A stretch of 64,000 bases of DNA, taken from NCBI GenBank assembly GCA_022315425.1, contig JAIUPT010000040.1, positions 496,001 through 560,000 on the forward strand. The letters run 5' to 3'. Source of the DNA: Pseudevernia furfuracea (Eukaryota; Ascomycota; Lecanoromycetes; Lecanorales; Parmeliaceae). Each line of letters begins with the position of its first letter. The first letter of the stretch is position 1. The notes beneath the pieces were generated by a model, which was given only the letters and a program-made list of their open reading frames with translations, did no database searches and was not told the origin of the DNA. Made by a program: the position numbers and the translations under genes. Shown piece after piece: positions 55,199 to 64,000 of the stretch.

Positions 55199-56605
55199 TT
55201 CGTGACTAGTGGCAGGTTCTTGGCATTCATCGGGAATGGATCAACATAGAGCGGCAAATGAACGGCATCAATTCAATTCAAGACAATTGAGCGCGAGCAA
55301 GATAGATATATAAGGTAATAATGACTTGATATAGGTATTCTTGAGAGATCTAGAAGTGCGGGAAGGTGTGGGACAATATCTGTAGGTCTTGACGCTTCGG
55401 GGCTTGCTTCGCGAGCGATGTCAGCCTTGATATATATATGTACCTGGATCCCTTTGAAACGTTCTCCCGAATCCTCACAAGTCAGCTTTGACTGACTTAT
55501 GGTACATCTGCAGGGATGCAGCCCGCGTATCGTGGTTGAGCTTTTTGGGCTTGTGCAGAAGGCATGGTCCTACTCGTAGATCAGCCAATCCACGTCCACA
55601 GGTCAAGCCTTTAGTCGGAGCACCAACAACGTCCGGCTTGTGAACAGGCAGTGGGAAGAGCAAAACTCTGCTGGAATTTCCCCATTTGTCGTCAAGTCTC
55701 CCGGGCAAGGAGTAATTCATTGGCTCACGTATTGACAGATCATGATGGATCTGCTAGCTTCCTGCCGTCGATCACTCGGTGGGATTATGCCATTATGGAC
55801 ATTAATACCTATTGGCTGCTCGTGGATGATTTGGGCGTCAAATCTGTTGACGCAAGGCACAGGGCCTGAGGGTACGTATTCTTGCCTGCATTAGTCCCGC
55901 ACTATGCCCCATGGCAAGGGCGGTTGAGTCGTTGCCTAGGACAGGACAGGGGGTGATAGGCGAGATGATCGCCCATAGGCCCCATATTCTCAAGGTAGGC
56001 CATGGTCAAGCAAAAACTTCAACTTCCGCACATAAGTAATATGTATAATGTATATCCGCCAGCACGAGCTGCTGCCTCATGTCGTTTTCCCGGAGAGAAC
56101 ATGAGGCGGGCAATTGCTGAGACACATGGCTACCTAGCATATTTTACACATAGAGTACGGAGTATGCTGAAGTATTATGACCTCCAATGAACGAATAGAC
56201 GTGCCATTTCGATAGCGTAACGCATGATGCTTTCACTTAATTATGATTCCAGCATGTTTTTTCGATTTTTTTAATGTTTTTTAATTGTTTTTTTCCTTTT
56301 TTTTTTCTTTTTTTCTTTTTTCCAAGGAATTTATGATTAATTCGCTGAGGAATTTACAATTTACCTTGGTAGTATGTAATTCTAGAGCACGGAGCATTCC
56401 GCCCTTGACAGCTGAATAAGGTAAACCCCCCGCCCCCAAAAACGATTGCATATGCCCCTCTAGGCCCATACATGATACAGTACAGTACTTTACCGATTCT
56501 CGCTATTCCACAAACATCCATCACCTCACAGCCGCCAGCGTATCTTGGTGTCTTGGTGTCTTGGTATTTCCACAAACAGTATCACGCCTGCATCTCACAC
56601 CCGAG
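55199..56605. promoter_or_regulatory. Divergent intergenic region with T-rich tract
   Basis: A 1.4-kb region between divergent starts. It contains a long T-rich stretch at about 56256-56322 and short 8-bp tandem repeats TCTTGGTG at 56543-56564 just upstream of the aminotransferase start. No protein gene is recognized. Confidence 0.5.
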
Positions 56606-58257
56606 ATGACTTCCTCAGGCCGCAAGTTCTCCGTGAGCAAAGGTCCGAGCGCAAGGTACGCTATTGTTTTCTCCTCGTTTCCCTCCCACTGTCCCAGATC
56701 ATCGTCATGATCCATCACTTGTTGACCAGCCGACGTGTAGCGAATTGAATTCCAAGATTCACCGCCAATTTCGCAATGCTCATGAAGGGCATCGGCCTCA
56801 TGCCGGCCTTGACCCGAGCCGGGCCAGCACTGGCGTAGTATGGTGCACGGAGAGAGCAACCGAGCATGGCTTTCAAGACGACCCTGCAGAATGGGCCAAT
56901 CTTGGGCAAGGCGCACCTGAAGTCGACGATGATATCGAAGGAAGCTTCGAACGTCCCAAGACCATCGACGTGTCTATGGCTGGCCGGGAGTATGGTCCAA
57001 CTGCAGGCATTAAGCCACTGAGAACTGCCATCGCCAACTTGTACAACGCACACCATCGTCAGGGTAAAGACAGCAAGTACTCTTGGGAGAATGTTGCTGT
57101 CGTCCCAGGCGGTAGAGCTGGTCTCATCCGCATTGCTGCTGTCTTGAACAACGCTTACTTGGGCTTCTTCATTCCTGACTACACGGCCTACAATGAGATG
57201 CTAGGATTGTTTAGAAACTTTGCTGCTATTCCCTCGCCTCTATCTGAAGCAGATGGATATCACATCCATCCAGAAAAGATTGCTGACGAGATTGCGCGTG
57301 GCACTTCTGTTATCTTGACCTCCAACCCTCGCAACCCAACCGGTCAAGTTGTGAAGAATCCTGAACTTGCAGAGATCCAAGACTTGTGCCGTGATCGAGC
57401 AACATTGATCATGGACGAATTCTATGGCGGCTACAATTACACAAGTAATTGTGACGGTACCACTGTTAGCGCTGCTGAGAATATCATCGATGTGGACGAG
57501 GACGATGTCCTCCTGATTGATGGTACGCACATTTCGGAGTCATTATTCCCTGATTCGTACCAAGTCCTGAGTCGCAAGACATGGTTCAGCAAACACCTGC
57601 TCCTACTTCTGAGACCCTTTTCTTTAATCCGGATTCCGTGCCTTGCTTAAGCAACGCTGACTCCAAAATGTGCGTAGGCTTGACAAAGCGCTTCCGTCTA
57701 CCAGGCTGGCGGGTTGCCTGGATTGTCGGACCCAAAGAGTTTATCAAAGCCATCGGCTCTTGCGGCTCATACCTCGACGGAGGAACCAACGTGCCTTTCC
57801 AAGAAGCTGCAATCCCGATGCTCGAGCCCACCAAAGTGCTAAATGAAATGAAAGCATTACAGACCCATTTCCGGAACAAGCGTGATTACGTTCTAGGCAG
57901 ACTGAAGGATCTCGGATTCAAGATCAAGAACATCCCAGACTCGACTTTCTACATTTGGCTTGACTTGAGTGGATTACCAGCGGGGATCAATGACGGGCTT
58001 AACTTCTTCCAAAAGTGCCTAGAGCAAAAGGTCATTGGTAAGAATGAGCATGTGACTTCTCTTCACGAGAAGCAATTACTTACCTGAAATTCCTGTACCT
58101 TTTAGTCGTACCGGGCATTTTCTTCGATCTGAACCCGGCCAAGAGAAGGGATTTGTTCGACAGCCCTTGTCATCACTTCATCCGCCTTTCGTACGGACCT
58201 ACAATGAAGACCCTCAAAAAGGGCTTGGACGGGATCGAGAGAATCTTGAATTTGTAA
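56606..58257 (+). CDS. Class I/II PLP-dependent aminotransferase
   Basis: A fold-type I pyridoxal-phosphate enzyme. Four exons (56606-56655, 56741-57522, 57678-58037, 58106-58257) give 447 aa. Residues visible are AGREYGPTAGIKPLR (Tyr and Gly of the cofactor site), the NPRNPTG loop at about 210-216, DEFYGGY at about 242-248 with Asp242 and Tyr245 contacting PLP, and the Schiff-base lysine Lys281 in LTKRFRLPGW, exactly at the third exon start. The C-terminus reads HHFIRLSYGPTMKTLKKG and holds the substrate-binding Arg. The third exon acceptor gives GLTKRF directly after the second exon, which is required for the active site. Donor substrate is not deducible (aspartate, aromatic or ACC-synthase-like). 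Confidence 0.85.
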
Positions 58258-59292
58258 TTCGCCTTCCACCTGTCGCATTTTAGTGCTGACAGATCTAGTT
58301 ACGATGCTACGTACGAAAAAGAGACATAAATCAGACAGCTGTCTCCCTCAACGACTTATGTCCAGCAGCCACGAAGAAGGAACAACAGCAGACTCCACAG
58401 AACCCAGAATCCTGCAGTGCAGATCAGTAACACATGGTTTGGCACAATCTCAAGTTGTTCATGGTCTTAGCACCCAAATCTTGCAATTCCAGACTTTTGA
58501 TACTGAACGATTCGCTTCAACGTGAGACTCCTGGTCTTTCACTGGTGAAAGGTTTGTGTGAAATGCGCATTCCTATTTCTCGCTCACGGGGACTCCCGGA
58601 GCCGGCCCGTTCGATATCCTCTTCGAGGATGCTGATCACGTTCCTCGTCCCTAAGTGGAGGGCCCAATTTCCTTTCCTTGGAAGATGAAGGCCCTGATGC
58701 TCTTAACAGAAAGTCATCGTCCCTGTCACCTGCAGCTTTTGTCCTTCTTTCTTGCGATTGCTCCTTGATCTAACGCGTCTGACTTTCTCCATGTCCAGTC
58801 CATTCCACGTTGTTGCTTGATCATCCCCTAATTCGCGCCACTTTTTCGATGAGGATTTTATACTACTTCATATTTTGATCGATTCAGCAATCTCCCAAGT
58901 CCCATCCCCTGCGCTGTCTTCCCGCAGCCATCTGTGCATGCCTTCAATTAAGTATGGGATGTTGACAGACTCATATTCTCGAAGGAAGAGAGTCGCAATA
59001 GGGAAGCTGACGCCTTCTAGCTTTGTAATGGCATAGAGGTAATGGTGTCGATCCCCATGGATACTGAATGGACCTTAATGTCACTTCTCGGACTTTTTGG
59101 ATGATACTTAAGAAGAGATCGCCGCGGGCGCTCGCGTACTAGAAATTGTGTTTTCTTGCCGTTGCATGTCAGCATTTCCTTTTTCATATGCCCGGAGGAA
59201 CCCCCCAGCTCACTGTCTCCATTTCACCAGAAAATGCAACTCCATCTTCTCCAAGAAGGCACAATCATCTTCCACATTGTTGTATCATAGTC
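58258..59292. other. Intergenic
   Basis: About 1 kb after the aminotransferase stop. No frame has recognizable protein character and no repeat is seen. Confidence 0.45.
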
Positions 59293-59439
59293 TCAAAGAC
59301 GCTTTTTAGGTGGAACTAATCCAAGTTTCCGTATGTCGCGGTCAAGGATGACATACTTTTCCGAGAGATCTTTGAAGTCGGTATAAGTGATGTTGCCGAA
59401 AGATCCTTCGTCCCCCAGGCCCAAGCGATCCGGAGCCAT
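59293..59439 (-). CDS. Small hypothetical ORF (48 aa)
   Basis: An ATG-started frame MAPDRLGLGDEGSFGNITYT then DFKDLSEKYVILDRDIRKLG and VPPKKRL. The composition is protein-like (basic end, regular hydrophobic spacing), and the frame stays open upstream to about 59514 without another ATG, so it could be the last exon of a longer gene. It lies in the region upstream of the divergent AlkB gene. I do not recognise it, and with only 48 residues it may be chance. Confidence 0.3.
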   Translation of the reverse strand: MAPDRLGLGDEGSFGNITYTDFKDLSEKYVILDRDIRKLGLVPPKKRL

Positions 59440-59729
59440 TCTCCAGACTGACGCGAGTGTTGTATTTTGTGTATTTTGTTGGCCTAGCTCTAAGCCCCAC
59501 AAACTTGATACCAAATGACACGAATGGGGAGGGTATCCGAGTCAATTAAATTACTGTAAGTTGCGGGGAACTCGAACCGCGCGAAATTTTATCTTGGCTC
59601 CGAGGCTCACGCGTCGCGGCGTCTACGTCTGCAACCGCGTTCAAATCAAGCATACAAGTGGAACATGATACAATCCGTGTTTTTATTTATTGATTGATTT
59701 CTTGAATGACTTAGCTACCAAAGGCAAAG

Positions 59730-60728
59730 ATGTCTAAGAAACGGTCCCTCGACCACTTCTTCACGCCCACCTCTCAAAAGAAGGTCCGTGTGACTGCAGA
59801 ACCTGCGCCCTTCGAGGTAAACCCAGTCAACAGCACCAAAGTTTCCAATCACACAACCTATCCTTTCTCCGTTCCTCACCTTCCACCATACATTATCGAG
59901 CAGTTGAACGAAGTGCCAGCTTCTCAAGGCAACGAAATAAATGATCAGCCCGATCTCGACCTCCTCTACTTCCAGCCTTATATCCCGCCCGTTACTGAAA
60001 GAGAGCTGTTCGAATTTTTGAGGAATTTCCTCTTCTTCTACAGGGTGCAATACTCCATTAAGCGCTATGGTACCGAGACTCATATAAACACTCCTCGTTT
60101 CACCACGGTATTCGGGGTTGATACCTCTTCGACGTTCACCACAGATGGCGGCCTCATTGACAGCCAGACATCCAAACCGATACCTCCAGACCGCTACAAA
60201 ACCTGCACTCCCCGCCCTATGCCCCACTGTCTTGACCATCTGCGCCAACTCACCGAGATCTTCACCGAAGCAACCTACAATTTCTGCCTCGTCAACTACT
60301 ACGCCAACGGCGCAGACAGTATTTCCTACCATAGCGACGATGAGCGCTTTCTCGGTCCCAACCCCTCGATCGCCTCTTTCTCCCTCGGCGCAACCAGAGA
60401 CTTTTGTATGAAGCATAAACCTATACCACCCAAAGATGGAGAGCCACCACCAGAGCACAATAGCAAACCGCCATTGAAGCTACCGTTAGCGAGTGGAGAT
60501 ATGGTGCTTATGAGAGGGAAGACGCAAGCGAATTGGCTGCATAGCATTCCGAAGAGGACAGGTAAGGGGAGCGAAGGTGGGAGGATCAATATCACTTTTC
60601 GAAAAGGAGTGGAGAAGTATTCGACGCAAAATTACTACCAGTATAACGTGGGTGACGGAGGGGTGTGGAAATGGGATGCTAGGAAAGGTACGATGAAGGA
60701 GTGGGTGAAAGAAGGGGAAGAAAGCTGA
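59730..60728 (+). CDS. AlkB-family 2-oxoglutarate/Fe(II) dioxygenase (ALKBH2/3-like)
   Basis: Oxidative demethylase that removes 1-methyladenine and 3-methylcytosine from nucleic acids. A single exon gives 332 aa. The motif NYYANGADSISYHSDDE supplies Asn189, His201 and Asp203. The second iron ligand His271 lies in WLHSIPK, followed by RINITFR with the 2-oxoglutarate arginine. The order and spacing fit AlkB. The N-terminal extension begins MSKKRSLDHFFTPTSQKK. SLDHFF resembles a PCNA-interacting (PIP) box with Lys at the usual Gln position, which would place the enzyme at replication or repair sites. A YYQYNVGDGGVWKWD tail follows the core. DNA rather than RNA as the substrate is inferred from ALKBH2/3-like features. 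Confidence 0.88.
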   Translation: MSKKRSLDHFFTPTSQKKVRVTAEPAPFEVNPVNSTKVSNHTTYPFSVPHLPPYIIEQLNEVPASQGNEINDQPDLDLLYFQPYIPPVTERELFEFLRNFLFFYRVQYSIKRYGTETHINTPRFTTVFGVDTSSTFTTDGGLIDSQTSKPIPPDRYKTCTPRPMPHCLDHLRQLTEIFTEATYNFCLVNYYANGADSISYHSDDERFLGPNPSIASFSLGATRDFCMKHKPIPPKDGEPPPEHNSKPPLKLPLASGDMVLMRGKTQANWLHSIPKRTGKGSEGGRINITFRKGVEKYSTQNYYQYNVGDGGVWKWDARKGTMKEWVKEGEES

Positions 60729-61961
60729 GGCGCACGAGGAAAGCTTCAGCAAGTTGGGCCAAGAAGTCCGGGCGTGAGAAAGGTATTAGCATAGTTGTAG
60801 CGTGAGGGAGCATGGCATAGCACTGGAACTAGGAAAATCCCGTTCATGACCTAGAGTTTGGGCAACCCCAGCCCTCGAAATCGTTATCCTCTCCATGACC
60901 CTCATATTGACTCTTCTGCAAGCTTAGTTGGTCCTCGTACATTACGAAGTTAGCCCTAGAAAACGACGTGGGTGCTCTCCCAGCATGTCCTCCATATATT
61001 CCTGAACCACGTCGTCCTTGTGCACTTGTCGGTCCTGCTCACATTCCAGATGTTGCTGAAGTACGTTTGCCTTTGTGTGTACTTGGTGGGTGGAGAGATG
61101 ATGCCACGGGCTCATAGCCTTGCGACTGCCCTGTGACTGCAGCCATGTACGGTCAAAAAAGACTGCTTGTAAATCTTGACTGTTTGAGAAATATGTATCA
61201 ATGGAATCGTAATGGAGAAATAAATGGCAAAAAGAGTCTCTCGGGTTTGATAGATTAGCAGTGACCAAAATTGAGATGGCCTGTCTTTCCCATGGTTATG
61301 GATTGTAAAACAATGGATAACAATTTGATCAGAGTACCTATTATCCTATCAAATGTAACCCAAAAAAGCCAAGTGTTGTTGGCTAAGGTAACGCCCAATG
61401 CAAGCACTCGAAGTGGTAGTCCGGACATTGAACATTCAGCACTACTCGTAGGGTTGCAAGTTGCACAAACGTTATTTCTGCCTCCCCACACTTGACTTCA
61501 AAACAGAGCTCAGACTACAGAAGAGAGAGGCTTTCTAGGTCGCTCGGGAGCATTACTGGGCGCAGGCTCGATGGATAGTGGGTACAACGGGGCGATGCTG
61601 CAGGTGGTAAATCCGATGGCTCGATCTTGTATCGCGATGCTAGGCCGGCACGGAGGGTCTTCTACCACATGAGTGCGCCTGTGGTTGGCTACAGCGGAAA
61701 GTAACAGGGTCAAGGAACAGGTATGAGTGAAGAGATTGTCCGCCAGAACTGATGTATTGCTTGCCAGGGAGCTTGGGTTATATAAGCAACCTCATGATGT
61801 TGCATGCATGACTGAATTAACAATTTAGGATTGGGATATCAACCACTCCAGTGGCTTTACGCATATCTGATAGCGAGAATCGCAAAGCATTTCAAGCACA
61901 ATATTACCCGCATCCAAAACATCCCCATTCCGCATCACCCATATATCTCGATCGGCATGCC
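60729..61961. other. Intergenic between convergent genes
   Basis: A 1.2-kb gap between convergent stops. Short frames on either strand (for example 61510-61713 minus, which has no ATG before its body) do not look like genes. No repeat is seen. Confidence 0.4.
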
Positions 61962-63236
61962 TCAAGTTGGAGACCACTGGTCGAAGAAGCGGCTTAAGAC
62001 ATCTTGGACATCTCCTATCAGCCTTTTCCTGCTATCAAGTACCGCTTTGAGACGCTCATTGGACAGGTCGTGTTTGTACTTCATTGCCAAGTTGTCAGAT
62101 ATGATGTGCAGGTACCCAAACTGAGTACCGCCATCCAACGAAGCTTTGGCCATGCTAGTACAATGCGGAGTCAGCATATCTCTTTTAGGTTACAACTTGA
62201 GTTGTGCGACCAGTCTTCGGAGTGGCTTGCTCCCACAAAATGTCTTGCGACCCACAGAGCAATCTCACTAGAGCAAGAGAAAGAAAAAAAACGACGACTC
62301 TGAAAACATAACTTACTGTCCAATCTCGGGGTCGACGAAGTCGTATTCCTTTTCGGTTTCGCGCAGCCAGTCCTTCGTCTCGTCCAGCACAGACCCCATG
62401 CTACAATGCACTCCACGCACGACGCTAGGTGAGTCGTGCAGCAGATGCTCGAAGGGATTTGTCCAGGTTACTAGTTGATCGCCTACGAGGCTTTGGCCCC
62501 CCGTTGCAAGCCATTGATTGGGGGAGTACTCGGCACGTAGACTCCCCAGCTTTCCCACGTATATCACGCATTTCGCACCGTTCAATCTTTGAAGAGCCCG
62601 GACGACGTTGCCTCCGATGTCCCCCCAGAAGCACACCCGGCAGCCCAGGAATGCGATGCGGTGGCCCTGTGGGCTTAGCACTTTTCGCCACGCGAAAAGC
62701 TCGTTGCTGTCGTCGCCTTCCCAGGGACCCTGAGCCCACCGCTCGAGGCCATGCACATACCCAATGATAACCACGTCGGCCGGTCCCATCTTCCGGAGAT
62801 TCGAGTCAAGTAGAGGCTGCAAGCATTCTGGCTCCGAAGGCAGGGTGTACTGCACATTGTTGGGCGTGTCCCCTTTCAACGACAGATACGTTGCGATGAT
62901 GGCGGCATAGTGTTTCACATAGTCCGAACCAGGAAAGCACTGTAGCTGAAGGGTCTGCGGGTCGATTACGGAGGTCGTTGGGCGCTGCCAGTTGAACGGC
63001 TTGTCGGTCTTCTCGATAGGCGAGACGCAAGCTTTCGAAGGGTTTCGCTCGTGGAGGCCTTTGATGATGATGCGGGACCAGGCTTTGTTCTGGATATCTG
63101 GATGGACTTTCATACGAAGATATTCCGTCAGAGAACCTCCCATGGTGTGAGTCTTGATAGATGCAACGGTGGGCTTGAGGAGGCCGGGGTCAGAGTTGAT
63201 GTGGTACAAGGCTCTGGTGGAATGGTGAGAAGCCAT
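61962..63236 (-). CDS. Nucleoside-phosphorylase-like (PNP/UDP superfamily) protein
   Basis: Two exons (63236-62317 and 62154-61962) give 370 aa. The last splice rebuilds VDPEIGH then MAKASLDGGTQFGYLHIISD, in the position of the superfamily motif with the Glu/Met/Asp phosphorylase residues. It is followed by SNERLKAVLDSRKRLIGDVQ. A Gly-rich turn CVIYVGKLGSL lies in the fold's first half. The N-terminal half is longer than in true phosphorylases and holds SRIIIKGLHERNPSKA, ADVVIIGYVHGLERWAQGPW and CRVCFWGDIGGNVVRALQRL. I infer a phosphorylase-like Rossmann fold with an added domain. Substrate is unknown, and an enzymatic role is not certain. The ATG at 63236 (MASHHSTRALYH) is the most plausible start. 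Longer in-frame Mets exist upstream. Confidence 0.6.
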
Positions 63237-63804
63237 GGCGGGCTGAGAGAAGTTTGGGGCTTGGGTTCTCTGTGGGAGTGAAATGTTGGGCTTGAAAAGA
63301 ATGGATGAGAGCTGGAAGGGATACAGGGCTTCATTATCTTGCTGGTCATCCTGGCAGCTGAGGGGGTGGCGCATAAGGTAGTAGATAGGTGTAGCTGGTG
63401 CAAAGAAAAGTATCCAAAATGTATGGAGCGCGATTGGGAGTCTCCCCGAATGCCAGCTGGGACCAATCATCCAGATTATTCCAAGTGCAGGACACCTAGG
63501 CAAGCGCAAGCAAAGCGTGGTTAAATAGAGTTTTGAAATGTACGTACAATCATGTCATCTTCGCCGAACTTGGTGATAACAGTTGGGGGTAAATAATCAC
63601 TCTTCCACCCAACAGCAGCCTCGCCACTCAAACTACAGGGTCGACGTGGCTCCAATAAAGAATGCATTCCATATTCGATTCGATAGGAATACAATCAGCA
63701 ACTATCCGTACCACACTGTCTCCCCTTCTCCTGCGTCAAATCCTTCTCTCCCTCCTGCTCTTATCAACCTTTCTAACACCCATTTAGCCTCGTCAATAGC
63801 AGTC
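63237..63804. promoter_or_regulatory. Divergent region between phosphorylase-like gene and right-edge gene
   Basis: A 568-base divergent region with the start of the plus-strand gene at 63805. Minus-strand codons upstream of 63236 remain open for some distance but no earlier start is needed. Confidence 0.45.
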
Positions 63805-63991
63805 ATGAGCGGACTCCTCCGACTCAGCCAGCTGCAAGGCTTTAGTCGACCATCTTTATCCCGAGCACTAGCTGGTCCTTCTCCGTTAGCTGTCGCTGCC
63901 AGTTCAGACTCATGTGCCTCCCACGGCCTGCGATGCTTCTCCTCACTCGATTCCTCCTCGCCTAAAAGCTTCAAGAGCCATGTCCATTCAG
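63805..63991 (+). CDS. First exon of a probable mitochondrial protein (3' partial)
   Basis: ATG at 63805 opens MSGLLRLSQLQGFSRPSLSR then ALAGPSPLAVAASSDSCAS and GLRCFSSLDSSSPKSFKSHV. It is rich in Arg, Ser, Leu and Ala without acidic residues for 40 positions, a mitochondrial presequence pattern with a plausible FSS cleavage site. The sequence reads GCGTAGGAAT near the right edge. GTAGGA at 63992 can serve as a splice donor, since the unspliced frame stops at 63996. The mature protein lies outside the window, so the product cannot be named. Confidence 0.5.
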
Positions 63992-64000
63992 CGTAGGAAT

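Noticed and set aside
1..64000. Biosynthetic or defence gene cluster
   Set aside because: The neighbours are unrelated housekeeping genes. No tailoring enzymes, transporters with a shared regulator, or immunity-type modules are seen.

Overview
The window is nuclear DNA of a filamentous ascomycete (Pezizomycotina). The genes are dense and mostly intron-bearing. Introns are about 40-90 nt with GT-AG borders, and splicing restores uninterrupted frames for family after family (TRM5, RPN10, RPT1, SDH1, TMA22 and others). The gene set includes a Rim15-type kinase, a GRF zinc-finger protein, a filamentous-type VPS10 and a stand-alone FolB-type protein. Details of some proteins fit a Leotiomycetes-like fungus, but that placement rests on recollection of relatives and is tentative. 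There are no operons, no CRISPR arrays and no rRNA, and I saw no convincing tRNA.

Layout. 0-4 kb: Rim15-like kinase, open at the left edge. 4.3-15 kb: a compact block with TRM5, borealin/Nbl1, RPN10, RPB4, TRS23, eIF3d and cytidine deaminase. 15-30.7 kb: VPS10, the CCAAT-factor subunit HAPB/HAP2 behind a 3.5-kb upstream region, mitochondrial ornithine carrier, CGR1, an unknown coiled-coil membrane protein, and an ELMO-family protein. 30.7-36.6 kb: a gene-poor tract holding a 1.16-kb inverted-repeat element (34630-35788) with perfect 44-bp ends and a near-perfect 8-bp flanking repeat, plus weak exon-like signals at 31.3-32.5 kb. 36.6-44.6 kb: a Reg1-like PP1 regulator, TMA22/DENR, a decayed phosphotransferase-like fragment, a GRF zinc-finger protein and a FolB-type protein. 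44.8-45.4 kb: a frameshifted gag-like remnant of a non-LTR retrotransposon. 46-58.3 kb: SDH1, RPT1, CCT4, an unknown phosphoprotein-like gene and a class I/II aminotransferase. 59.3-64 kb: a doubtful small ORF, an AlkB-type dioxygenase, a nucleoside-phosphorylase-like protein, and the first exon of a probable mitochondrial protein cut by the right edge.

Most genes are housekeeping: proteasome (RPN10, RPT1), chaperonin, translation (eIF3d, TMA22, TRM5, CGR1), transcription (RPB4, HAPB), trafficking (VPS10, TRS23), mitochondrion (SDH1, ornithine carrier) and nutrient signalling (Rim15, Reg1-like). I see no biosynthetic cluster or defence system. The unusual material is the inverted-repeat element, the gag remnant, the phosphotransferase remnant and a few unassigned proteins. 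Exon borders were derived by hand from frame continuity and GT/AG sites.
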